DNA from: JAFAXD01 sp035472475
GTDB lineage: Bacteria; Pseudomonadota; Alphaproteobacteria; Rhizobiales; Xanthobacteraceae
NCBI GenBank assembly: GCA_035472475.1
Contig: DATIPA010000021.1
Location: forward strand, 1 to 12,374
Direction: 5' to 3'
Length of the DNA stretch: 12,374 nt
Shown here: positions 1 to 6,250 of the stretch, in pieces
Position numbering within the stretch: position 1 is the first letter of the stretch
How the letters are laid out: every line of letters starts with the position of its first letter
The notes under the pieces: generated by a model
Databases searched by the model: none
The model's input: only the letters and a program-made list of their open reading frames with translations
What the model was told of the DNA's origin: nothing
Made by a program: the position numbers and the translations under genes

Positions 1-816
1 CGGCAGGATTGAAATGCCATACGGCAATGCGAGCGATCCCTGCTTGAACCAATCCGGCGCGCCCACGAATTCGACCTGATAGAACGGCGGCCCGTTCGGT
101 TCGATCGCGAGGATCGCCTTGACCAGATCGGGCCGCGCGTCAGCGACCGGCCAGGTAAATGCGCCGGCCTGCGAATGCGTGAGCAAGATCGCGGGACCGA
201 TCTTTTCCAAAAGCGCGATCAGTGCGTCGCGGTTGAGTGGCTGCTGCTGGTTGAAGTCTGCGATCGCCGGCAGCTGACTCATGGCGAGCTGCAGGGTTGC
301 GGGGTCATCGGGCTCTCCGGTGCCCGGCCACTGGGTGTGCAGTACCGCTTGCGGCCACTGTTTGAATTTTTCCTGTGACACGAAGCGCGATGCCGAATTC
401 GCGCGCTCGGAGTTACGCATCGGACCGCTGACGGCGGTCAGGAAGCCGGATCGTGCGCGTCCCGGTTGATCGACGACGTAGACCGCATAGCCCCGGCGCA
501 CGAAATACTGCGCCCATCCTTCGCGCCCATCGGGCGTACCGGTAAAGTTGGTGCCGGACATCGAGCCGCCGTGCACCATGACGATCGGATAAGGATGGGT
601 CTGGTCGGCCGGGATTCTGATCTCGACGTACATCTGGCCGTAGAAGAAATCGCGGCCGCCGACCGTCATAGTCTTGCCGCCGACATACATGAACCCGTCG
701 CGCGCGAGCTGCAGCGGCGGGTCCGCCGCGAGCGCCGTGACAACGGGCACGCATCCGAGCGCAAGCCCGATTGCGGTCGCACGACGGATCAGTCGGCGTA
801 CAATTTCAGGACGCAT
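1..816 (-). CDS. Secreted alpha/beta-fold hydrolase (partial, 3' end beyond window)
   Basis: The minus-strand frame is open for all 272 codons from ATG 816 to the left edge, so the C-terminus is missing. GGGAGGAAACGC just before the ATG is a strong ribosome binding site and fixes the start. Residues 1-30 form a signal peptide: arginine-rich start (RPEIVRRLIRR), hydrophobic stretch and ALA-AD cleavage site, so the enzyme is probably exported. HGGSMSG at residues 82-88 looks like the oxyanion-hole loop, and THSQAG at 213-218 is the nucleophile elbow with Ser215. EPNG at 239-242 follows the next strand and may hold the acid. The catalytic His would lie outside the window. The family (esterase/lipase-like alpha/beta hydrolase) is clear, but the substrate cannot be told. 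It diverges from the enoyl-CoA hydratase gene across 132 bp. Confidence 0.85.
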   Translation of the reverse strand, partial: MRPEIVRRLIRRATAIGLALGCVPVVTALAADPPLQLARDGFMYVGGKTMTVGGRDFFYGQMYVEIRIPADQTHPYPIVMVHGGSMSGTNFTGTPDGREGWAQYFVRRGYAVYVVDQPGRARSGFLTAVSGPMRNSERANSASRFVSQEKFKQWPQAVLHTQWPGTGEPDDPATLQLAMSQLPAIADFNQQQPLNRDALIALLEKIGPAILLTHSQAGAFTWPVADARPDLVKAILAIEPNGPPFYQVEFVGAPDWFKQGSLALPYGISILP

Positions 817-900
817 GCGTTTCCTCCCGGCCAATGCCGCAGGATAGTGCGCGTTGCCGACCTCGACACGCGCGCCTCGCGCAGCCCTGGCATTGCGCAG

Positions 901-913
901 CGACATGCTGTCG
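901..913. promoter_or_regulatory. Short perfect inverted repeat upstream of enoyl-CoA hydratase gene
   Basis: CGACA-TGC-TGTCG is a 5-bp inverted repeat around a 3-bp centre. It lies in the 132-bp gap between the divergent hydrolase and enoyl-CoA hydratase genes, 36 bp before the hydratase ATG. A TATAGG hexamer follows at 924-929 and could be a -10 box, but no convincing -35 box is at the right distance. The repeat could be an operator for a local regulator. Short repeats of this kind also arise by chance in GC-rich DNA. Confidence 0.2.
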
Positions 914-948
914 GATAGGCCGATATAGGCAAAAAGCCGGAGACGCCA

Positions 949-1722
949 ATGAGCGAGAAGACCGTCGTCGTCGAGATCAAAGGCAAAGTCGGCGTCATTC
1001 GCCTCAATCGCCCGCAGGCGCTCAACGCGCTCAATGCCGCGCTTATGACCGAACTCGGGGCGGCGATCGCCGTCTGCGAAGCCGATCCAAACATTTCGTG
1101 CATGGTCATCACCGGATCCGAGAAGGCGTTCGCGGCCGGCGCCGACATCAAGGAGATGGTGAACAAGAGCTATCTCGACGCCTTCATGGGCGACTTCCCG
1201 GGTGGCTGGCACCAGATCGCGCAGGCGCGCAAGCCGGTAATTGCGGCGGTCGCGGGCTTTGCGCTCGGCGGCGGGTGCGAACTCGCCATGCAATGCGATC
1301 TCATCATCGCGGCCGATACCGCCAAGTTCGGACAGCCCGAAATCAAGCTTGGCGTCATCCCAGGGATTGGCGGCACGCAGCGTCTGACGCGCGCGGTCGG
1401 CAAGGCCAAGGCGATGGATCTTTGTCTGACCGGCCGCATGATGGACGCGGCGGAGGCCGAGCGTTGCGGCCTCGTGGCGCGCGTGGTCCCGTTGGCAAGC
1501 CTCCTGGATGAAGCTATGAAGGTCGCCGAGACCATCGCCTCGATGTCATTGCCGGCTCTGATGGTCGCCAAGGAGGCGGTCAACGCCGCGTTCGAGACTA
1601 CGCTTACGGAAGGCATCCACTTCGAGCGCCGTACCTTCCAGGCCTTGTTTGCGACCAGCGACCAGAAAGAGGGAATGGCGGCGTTCGTCGAAAAGCGCCC
1701 GCCCAAGTTTCAGAACCGATGA
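949..1722 (+). CDS. Enoyl-CoA hydratase (crotonase family)
   Basis: The 257-residue protein has the usual length for a single-domain crotonase. It adds water to trans-2-enoyl-CoA to give L-3-hydroxyacyl-CoA, a step of beta-oxidation and related acyl-CoA pathways in the cytoplasm. FAAGADIKEM at 61-70 and FALGGGCELAM at 104-114 form the CoA-binding and oxyanion-hole segments (backbone NH of Ala65 and Gly108). Glu111 and Glu131 (in FGQPEIKLG) are spaced exactly like the catalytic Glu144/Glu164 of rat mitochondrial hydratase, so both active-site acids are present. PGIGGTQRL and the C-terminal EGMAAFVEKRPPKF are typical of the short-chain ECHS1/FadB1-like group. GGAG at 939-942 precedes the ATG. 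A strong hairpin follows the stop. The exact chain length and pathway cannot be assigned, so no symbol is given. Confidence 0.93.
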   Translation: MSEKTVVVEIKGKVGVIRLNRPQALNALNAALMTELGAAIAVCEADPNISCMVITGSEKAFAAGADIKEMVNKSYLDAFMGDFPGGWHQIAQARKPVIAAVAGFALGGGCELAMQCDLIIAADTAKFGQPEIKLGVIPGIGGTQRLTRAVGKAKAMDLCLTGRMMDAAEAERCGLVARVVPLASLLDEAMKVAETIASMSLPALMVAKEAVNAAFETTLTEGIHFERRTFQALFATSDQKEGMAAFVEKRPPKFQNR

Positions 1723-1727
1723 GACGC

Positions 1728-1750
1728 CAAGCACCCGTCAAGGGTGCTTG
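1728..1750 (+). terminator. Hairpin after enoyl-CoA hydratase gene
   Basis: CAAGCACCC-GTCAA-GGGTGCTTG is a perfect 9-bp stem with a 5-nt loop, beginning 5 bp after the hydratase stop. No T-run follows (ACCTCGGCC), so it is not a classical intrinsic terminator. It could still end or stabilise the hydratase transcript. It overlaps a GTG at 1744 that might otherwise be read as the start of the next gene, which argues against that start. Confidence 0.5.
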
Positions 1751-1773
1751 ACCTCGGCCCACCCCGGCGCCAG

Positions 1774-2601
1774 ATGTCTCTCATGCATGCGCGAGATGAC
1801 GGGCCCGGGCTGAACAGCCAGGAACTCGAGCGTTATGCCCGCCACATTGTCATGCGCGAGGTTGGCGGGCCCGGGCAGGCGGCGCTCAAGCGGGCACGCG
1901 TGCTCGTCGTCGGGGCTGGCGGTCTCGGTGCGCCTGCGCTGCTTTATCTGGCGGGCGCCGGCGTCGGAACGCTTGGTGTGATCGACGATGATGCGGTGTC
2001 GCTATCCAACTTGCAGCGTCAGGTTATCCATGCCACGGCTGACATCGGCAATCCGAAAGTCGAGAGCGCCGCGCGCGCAATCGCCAATCTCAACCCGCAT
2101 GTAACAGTGGAAACACACGCGATGCGCCTGAGCGCGGCGAACGCGCTCGACCTCATCGCGCGCTATGATCTCGTGGCCGACGGTTCCGACAATTTCGAAA
2201 CGCGCTATCTGGTGGCGGATGCGTGCTATTTCGCCCGCAGACCGCTGGTCACGGCCGCGGTCGGTGTGTTTGACGGAACGCTGACGACGATCAGGGCACA
2301 CGAACGCGATGCGCAAGGCCGTCCCAATCCGAGCTATCGTTGTCTGTTTCCGGAGCCGCCGCCGGCCGGCACGGTTCCGGCGTGTGCCGAGGCCGGGATT
2401 CTCGGGGCGCTCACCGGGGTGCTCGGCTCGCTGATGGCGCTCGAGGTCATTCGAGAGATCGTGGGCTTTGGCGAGGGCCTGGTCGGGCGGCTGCTGATGG
2501 TGGACGCACGCTCGATGCGGTTCGAGACGCTGAACTACGCGTGGGATCCATCCAATCCGCTAACCGGTGAGAAGCCGACGATCGCGCGCCTGGGAACGTG
2601 A
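1774..2601 (+). CDS. MoeB/ThiF/HesA-family E1-like adenylyltransferase
   Basis: Members activate the C-terminal Gly-Gly of a ubiquitin-like sulfur carrier (MoaD or ThiS) with ATP, for molybdopterin or thiamine synthesis. NSQELERYARHIV at 14-26 is the family's N-terminal motif. GAGGLG at 47-52 is the nucleotide loop, followed by DDDAVSLSNLQRQ (71-83) with the ATP-contacting Arg82, and DGSDN at 136-140. Cys204 in PACAEAG matches the conserved E1-like cysteine. E. coli MoeB has four zinc cysteines (CxxC twice). Here the first pair reads SYRC and the C-terminal pair is DPSNPLTG, so three of four are missing. No rhodanese domain is attached. I chose ATG 1774 (275 residues); ATG 1783 is equally possible. 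GTG 1744 lies inside a hairpin. None has a strong ribosome binding site. The target carrier is unknown. Confidence 0.9.
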   Translation: MSLMHARDDGPGLNSQELERYARHIVMREVGGPGQAALKRARVLVVGAGGLGAPALLYLAGAGVGTLGVIDDDAVSLSNLQRQVIHATADIGNPKVESAARAIANLNPHVTVETHAMRLSAANALDLIARYDLVADGSDNFETRYLVADACYFARRPLVTAAVGVFDGTLTTIRAHERDAQGRPNPSYRCLFPEPPPAGTVPACAEAGILGALTGVLGSLMALEVIREIVGFGEGLVGRLLMVDARSMRFETLNYAWDPSNPLTGEKPTIARLGT

Positions 2602-2607
2602 CCGTTT

Positions 2608-2964
2608 CTACTTGCTCCAGGTCGCCTTGAGGCTTGGGCCGGACATGACCGACCACTTGTTGTCGCCGGTGGCGACGAGGGTGTAGCAATTCGGCTTGGC
2701 GCCCTTCCAGGTCGTGCAGAAGCCTTCCTTAGATACTTTCCACGTGCCTTCGCCCCTGGCGCCCGCACCGGCGGCGGGCGCGCGAGTCACTTTTCCGTCC
2801 GGTGTGAAGGCCATCTTGAATTTTACGCCGGACGGGGTCGCAGCGGTGAATTCCTGACCGGTGAAGAATGCGGTTTTGATCGCGTCGGGGGTCAGCTTAT
2901 CGGCCGCAAAGCCTGCTGTTAGTGGAAGTATACCGAACACGCCTGCGATGAATGCCGTACGCAT
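2608..2964 (-). CDS. Small exported protein, unknown function (possibly DUF995-like)
   Basis: This is a 118-residue protein. Residues 1-20 (MRTAFIAGVFGILPLTAGFA) form a clear signal peptide before ADK, so it is likely periplasmic. The mature part is about 98 residues. It has a GTWKVSKEGFC segment at 73-83 and a second cysteine at 93 (PNCYTL), which may form a disulphide. Small rhizobial exported proteins of the DUF995 type share this 'GTW + Cys + TW' pattern; that resemblance is from memory and needs a profile search. I chose ATG 2964 because it starts the signal peptide and has GGGGA upstream. An in-frame GTG at 3006 would add 14 non-hydrophobic residues and overlap the preceding gene. It lies 38 bp downstream of the dehydrogenase gene on the same strand, probably co-transcribed, and is convergent with the adenylyltransferase gene with 6 bp between. 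Confidence 0.75.
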   Translation of the reverse strand: MRTAFIAGVFGILPLTAGFAADKLTPDAIKTAFFTGQEFTAATPSGVKFKMAFTPDGKVTRAPAAGAGARGEGTWKVSKEGFCTTWKGAKPNCYTLVATGDNKWSVMSGPSLKATWSK

Positions 2965-3002
2965 CGATTGTCCCCATTCGCGCGCGCCGTCACTATAGCG
3001 CT

Positions 3003-4004
3003 TCACAGCATCGACGGCAGCACCCGGTCTGGTGGCTTGTGCCCATCCATGAAGGTCTGGATGTTGATGATCACCTTGTTGCCCATGTCGACGCGGCCTT
3101 CGATTGTCGCCGAACCGGTGTGCGGCAGCAGCACGACCTTGCCGGTACGTGCGAGCCGCACCAGCTTCGGGTTGACCGCCGGCTCATGCTCGAACACGTC
3201 GAGACCGGCGCCCGCAAGCTCGTCCGCCTCGATCATACGAGCCAGCGCGTTCTCGTCGATGATCTCGCCGCGCGCCGTATTGACCACGTAGGCCGTCGGC
3301 CGCATCAGCTTGAGACGCCGCGCTGAGAGCAGGTGATAGGTCGCCGGCGTGTGTGGGCAATTGACCGAGATGATATCCATACGCGCCAACATCTGATCCA
3401 GGCTTTCCCAATAGGTCGCCTGCAGCGCTTCCTCGGTCTTGGCCGGCAGACGACGGCGGTTGTGATAGTGGATCTGCAGCCCGAACGCGCGGGCGCGCTG
3501 GGCGACCGCCTGGCCGATGCGCCCCATGCCAATGATGCCAAGACGCTTGCCCCCAATACGATGGCCGAGCATCCAGGTCGGCGACCAGCCGGTCCAGTCT
3601 TTGTCGCTCGTCAGCACCGCGGCGCCTTCAGCGAGACGGCGCGGGACTGCGAGAATCAGCGCCATCGTCATGTCGGCGGTATCCTCGGTCAGGACACCCG
3701 GCGTGTTGGTCACGGTGATTCCGCGCTGCAGCGCCGTTGCGACATCGATATTGTCCACGCCGTTCCCGAAATTAGCGATCAAGCGCAGCTGCTCGCCCGA
3801 TTGACCGAGCACTGCAGCATCGATTCGGTCGGTCACGGTCGGCACCAGGACATCGGCGAGTTTCACGGCCTCGACGAGCTGGGCCTGGGTCGCTGGCTTG
3901 TCGTCGAGATTAAGCCGTGCGTCGAACAACTCGCGCATACGGGTTTCGATCGTGTCCGGCAACTTGCGGGTCACGATCACCAGAGGTTTCTTACGACCTG
4001 TCAT
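3003..4004 (-). CDS. D-2-hydroxyacid dehydrogenase (glyoxylate/hydroxypyruvate reductase type)
   Basis: The 333-residue protein has the full family length. It should reversibly reduce a 2-oxoacid such as glyoxylate or hydroxypyruvate to the D-2-hydroxyacid in the cytoplasm. The substrate-binding loop ANFGNGVDNID lies at 77-87. GMGRIG at 159-164 is the nucleotide-binding turn. The catalytic triad is visible: Arg245 in NTARG, Glu274 in LDVFEHEP and His295 in LPHTGSAT. After the second Rossmann strand the protein reads HNRRR (181-185), with no acidic residue, which favours NADPH over NADH (inference). GAGGGAC before the ATG is a good ribosome binding site. The gene diverges from the SH3-domain gene and is followed by the small exported protein gene. 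GyaR/GhrB-like is the best description; the exact substrate is not readable. Confidence 0.93.
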   Translation of the reverse strand: MTGRKKPLVIVTRKLPDTIETRMRELFDARLNLDDKPATQAQLVEAVKLADVLVPTVTDRIDAAVLGQSGEQLRLIANFGNGVDNIDVATALQRGITVTNTPGVLTEDTADMTMALILAVPRRLAEGAAVLTSDKDWTGWSPTWMLGHRIGGKRLGIIGMGRIGQAVAQRARAFGLQIHYHNRRRLPAKTEEALQATYWESLDQMLARMDIISVNCPHTPATYHLLSARRLKLMRPTAYVVNTARGEIIDENALARMIEADELAGAGLDVFEHEPAVNPKLVRLARTGKVVLLPHTGSATIEGRVDMGNKVIINIQTFMDGHKPPDRVLPSML

Positions 4005-4196
4005 GTCCCTCGGCCCCGGAACTTTCCAGCCGTGCCGCCGGTTCCATTCAGCCCTCTTTAACTGTCATCACCGACATTGGCAGCGTCGACATCGGCACGG
4101 GTGGGGGTTGCCCCTCTTAGCAGAAGGCCGGGCCGGCAGAAAGCGCCGAACACTCCTGCGACCGCCACCGGTGTCGCATCAGGTCAATGGGTTGCC

Positions 4197-4769
4197 ATGA
4201 GACGGACGAGCCTTGTCAGCTGGCTGGAAGGCCCGATCCGTTCGAATTGTGCGCTTGGGTGGCGGACGGCCGCTCTGACGGCGGTTGCCGCCTCGCTGAT
4301 GGGCCCCTGCGCGGCGCACGCAGCAAACGACGCCGGAAGCGGCCTCGCGGTTCCGAGGTTCGTCAGCTTGAAATCCGACAAGGTCAATGTGCGTGCAGGT
4401 CCGACCAAAGACAACGACGTCGCCTGGATTTACACGCGTGCCGGTTTGCCGGTCGAAATCACCGCCGAATATGAAAATTGGCGGCGCATCCGCGACTGGG
4501 AGGGGGCAGAGGGCTGGGTCTATCACTCGCTGTTGTCAGGACGCCGTACCGGGCTGATCCAGCCAAGCGCCAAAACCAACGACGAATTCATCTCGGTGTA
4601 CGCCTCGGCCGATACCACGAGCGCGGTCACGGCGCGCTTGCAGCGTGGGGTGGTCGGTAAAGTCAAGCACTGCACCGGCACGTGGTGCCGCATAACGGGC
4701 GAGGGGTTCGATGGCTGGGTCGAACAGGAACGCCTGTGGGGCGTCTATCCGAACGAAAAAATCGAATGA
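4197..4769 (+). CDS. Exported protein with two bacterial SH3-like domains
   Basis: From ATG 4197 the protein has 190 residues. A hydrophobic stretch (22-39) after a long arginine-containing start, with cleavage at AHA-AND near 42, gives a signal peptide, so it acts in the periplasm or at the envelope. Two SH3b-type units follow. Unit 1 spans about 55-117, with VNVRAGPTKDNDVAWIY and EGAEGWVYHSLLSG. Unit 2 spans about 127-182, with SVYASADTTSAVTARL and GFDGWVEQERLWG. Such alphaproteobacterial SH3_3/SH3_4 proteins are thought to bind peptidoglycan or peptides, but there is no catalytic domain here. Cys159 and Cys164 may form a disulphide. An in-frame TTG at 4077 would add 40 residues ahead of the signal peptide and is rejected. 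AGGT at 4181-4184 is only a weak ribosome binding site. The gene is convergent with irr. Confidence 0.88.
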   Translation: MRRTSLVSWLEGPIRSNCALGWRTAALTAVAASLMGPCAAHAANDAGSGLAVPRFVSLKSDKVNVRAGPTKDNDVAWIYTRAGLPVEITAEYENWRRIRDWEGAEGWVYHSLLSGRRTGLIQPSAKTNDEFISVYASADTTSAVTARLQRGVVGKVKHCTGTWCRITGEGFDGWVEQERLWGVYPNEKIE

Positions 4770-4775
4770 GTTGCT

Positions 4776-4791
4776 GGGCGGCCAGCTGCCC
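4776..4791. terminator. Hairpin between convergent SH3-protein and irr genes
   Basis: GGGCGGCCAGCTGCCC folds into a six-base-pair stem (one G-U) with a 4-nt loop, in the 33-bp gap between the two convergent stop codons. It could serve as a shared terminator, but there is no T-run on either side. Confidence 0.35.
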
Positions 4792-4802
4792 GTTGCCCGC
4801 GC

Positions 4803-5297
4803 TCAGGCACCCTTGCGCTTGAGCCGGACGACGACGTCGACGCGCGCAACCTCATAGCCATCGAGCACCTGCGGCAGGTCGCCGATGGTCACGCTGGCCG
4901 ACGGAATGTCCACGAGCGCGTTCTGTCCTTCCACAAAGAAGTGGTGGTGGTCGGACGTGTTGGTGTCGAAATACGTCTTGGAGCCGTCAACCGCCACTTG
5001 GCGCAACAGCCCAACTTCGGTGAACTGGTTAAGGGTGTTGTAGACGGTCGCCAGCGAAACGGGCACCCGAGCGTTGCTCGCTTCCTCAAACAGCATTTCG
5101 GCGGTCAGGTGCCGATCGCCCTTGGAGAACAGCAGCCAGCCCAATTCCATACGCTGTCGCGTGGGCCTCAGGCCAACTTTGCGCAGCATCGCGCGCACGT
5201 CGTGCCAGGGGCAGCCCGTGTTGGTCTGCCGTAGTTCGTCCGATTCAACGAAGGCGGTGCTCACTTTGTTCGAGGTGAGCGGAGTGCGCGGTTGCAT
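4803..5297 (-). CDS. irr: Iron response regulator Irr (Fur family)
   Basis: Irr is the global iron regulator of Rhizobiales. It acts under iron limitation, repressing or activating heme, Fe-S and iron-transport genes, and it senses heme made by ferrochelatase rather than free iron. The 164-residue protein has GCPWHD at 28-33, the heme regulatory motif (Cys29-Pro30) known from Bradyrhizobium Irr, where heme binding triggers degradation. GLRPTRQRM at 42-50 and SLATVYNTLNQ at 81-91 form the winged-helix DNA-binding region. HHH at 117-119 is the second heme/metal site. This combination separates Irr from Fur, Mur and Zur. The promoter and a candidate operator lie just upstream, consistent with autoregulation. 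It diverges from fabA, an arrangement I recall from other rhizobia. Confidence 0.95.
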   Translation of the reverse strand: MQPRTPLTSNKVSTAFVESDELRQTNTGCPWHDVRAMLRKVGLRPTRQRMELGWLLFSKGDRHLTAEMLFEEASNARVPVSLATVYNTLNQFTEVGLLRQVAVDGSKTYFDTNTSDHHHFFVEGQNALVDIPSASVTIGDLPQVLDGYEVARVDVVVRLKRKGA

Positions 5298-5332
5298 GGG
5301 GTACGCTAGGTCCTGAGCGCTAAGTCTTTGAT

Positions 5333-5349
5333 TATTCTACCCGAGAATA
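5333..5349. promoter_or_regulatory. Candidate Irr/Fur-type operator at irr promoter
   Basis: TATTCT-ACCCG-AGAATA is a perfect 6-bp inverted repeat with a 5-bp spacer in an AT-rich patch, 36-52 bp before the irr start. It sits just downstream of the predicted irr transcription start. Known Irr boxes (ICE motifs) are AT-rich inverted repeats containing TTCTAA/TTAGAA-type half-sites. This one resembles them but does not match exactly. A lone TATTCT half-site recurs at 5424-5429. Binding by Irr or Fur is inference. Confidence 0.45.
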
Positions 5350-5360
5350 CGACTGTTAAT

Positions 5361-5389
5361 CCTATATAACCGACAATTAGCTTTTGCAA
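5361..5389 (-). promoter_or_regulatory. Predicted sigma70-type promoter of irr
   Basis: On the minus strand, TTGCAA (5389-5384) and TATAGG (5366-5361) are separated by exactly 17 bp. Each matches 4 of 6 consensus bases. The AT content of 5330-5390 stands out from its surroundings. Transcription would start near 5354, giving an irr leader of about 55 nt and placing the inverted repeat at 5333-5349 within the first 25 nt, where a bound repressor would block initiation. Confidence 0.5.
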
Positions 5390-5670
5390 CTGTCTCGCAA
5401 CAAGGACTGGCATGCATTAGAGGTATTCTCGGTTACAGCCAGATCGTTGTCGGGTTCGCGACCACGGTTTGACGGTCGGTCCACGTGAGCTGAAAGCGCT
5501 CGAAAACGGGTTCTGGCCCGCGGTGCAATATGGCCGTGCCGCGCTGCGCTCACGTCACCAAGCCGCGCCACCCTGCGCCCCGCTGCCGTTGTTCCGGGGA
5601 GGCCCGGTGTGTTAGGGAAATGCCCCGGGCGCCGCGATCACGGCCCAAGGTTTTTGAGGATGGGACCGGA
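5390..5670 (+). other. fabA upstream leader region, no gene
   Basis: This is the fabA side of the irr-fabA gap. I see no supported protein. The fabA frame stays open upstream to 5530, but that extension (arginine/proline-rich, no homology I recognise) is not expected in FabA. A TTGACG hexamer at 5469-5474 could be a -35 box, but the sequence 16-18 bp downstream (TGAAAG) is a poor -10 box. CACGTG at 5482-5487 is a palindrome of unknown meaning. The fabA promoter cannot be placed with confidence. Confidence 0.35.
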
Positions 5671-6198
5671 ATGGAGTACCGGCGTTCAAGCTTCGAGTAC
5701 GAGGACCTTCTCTCCTGCGGGCGAGGTGAACTATTTGTGGAAGGCCCGCAATTACCGCTGCCGCCGATGCTGATGTTTGATCGCATCGCCGAAATCGCGG
5801 AAGGCGGCGGTGAACATGGCAAAGGCCTGGTGCGGGCCGAACTCGATGTGAAGCCCGATCTCTGGTTCTTCCCCTGTCACTTCAAAGGCGACCCGGTGAT
5901 GCCCGGATGCTTGGGCCTCGACGCGCTCTGGCAACTGGTCGGGTTTTTTCTGGGGTGGCTCGGGGGACAGGGTAAGGGCCGCGCGCTCGGCCTGGGCGAA
6001 CTCAAATTTTCGGGACAGGTGCTTCCGACCGTCAAGAAGGTCGTGTACGGAATCGACGTGAAGCGGGTGATGCGTTCGAAGCTCGTGCTTGGCGTCGCCG
6101 ACGGCTGGTTATCCGCGGATGGCTCGGTGATCTACCGCGCCTTCGACCTCAAGGTCGGATTGTTCCGCGAGGATGCGGCCATGCAGGCGAACGCCTAG
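5671..6198 (+). CDS. fabA: 3-hydroxydecanoyl-ACP dehydratase/isomerase FabA
   Basis: FabA dehydrates 3-hydroxyacyl-ACP and isomerises trans-2- to cis-3-decenoyl-ACP, the branch point to unsaturated fatty acids. From ATG 5671 the protein has 175 residues, against about 172 in E. coli. Catalytic His70 (FFPCHFKGDP) and Asp84 (GCLGLDALWQL) fall at exactly the E. coli residue numbers, which supports this start. GELKFSGQVLPT and YGIDVKRVM match the hot-dog fold core. GAGG at 5656-5659 and GGGACCGGA nearer the ATG are possible ribosome binding sites. It is the first gene of fabA-fabB-fabI, with fabB 52 bp downstream. Confidence 0.96.
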   Translation: MEYRRSSFEYEDLLSCGRGELFVEGPQLPLPPMLMFDRIAEIAEGGGEHGKGLVRAELDVKPDLWFFPCHFKGDPVMPGCLGLDALWQLVGFFLGWLGGQGKGRALGLGELKFSGQVLPTVKKVVYGIDVKRVMRSKLVLGVADGWLSADGSVIYRAFDLKVGLFREDAAMQANA

Positions 6199-6250
6199 CT
6201 CGCTAATCCGGCGTGGGGCGTACCGCGAAGAAATAGTCAAAGAGGCGGGC

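Noticed and set aside
771..1511. A 246-codon plus-strand frame overlapping the enoyl-CoA hydratase gene.
   Set aside because: It is arginine-rich with no recognisable motif. The overlapping frame encodes a complete hydratase.
4077..4196. A 40-residue N-terminal extension of the SH3 protein from a TTG.
   Set aside because: It would place a basic, non-hydrophobic stretch ahead of a good signal peptide.
4005..4196. GC-rich divergent gap with GGGGGTTGCCCC, considered as a cobalamin-type riboswitch.
   Set aside because: The conserved B12-box and core elements are absent on both strands.
5377..5571. A 64-codon minus-strand frame in the irr-fabA gap.
   Set aside because: It has no ribosome binding site or recognisable motif and lies across the regulatory region; it is best explained as chance.
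5530..5670. An in-frame upstream extension of fabA by 47 residues.
   Set aside because: With the start at 5671 the catalytic residues match E. coli numbering exactly. The extension has no FabA-like sequence.
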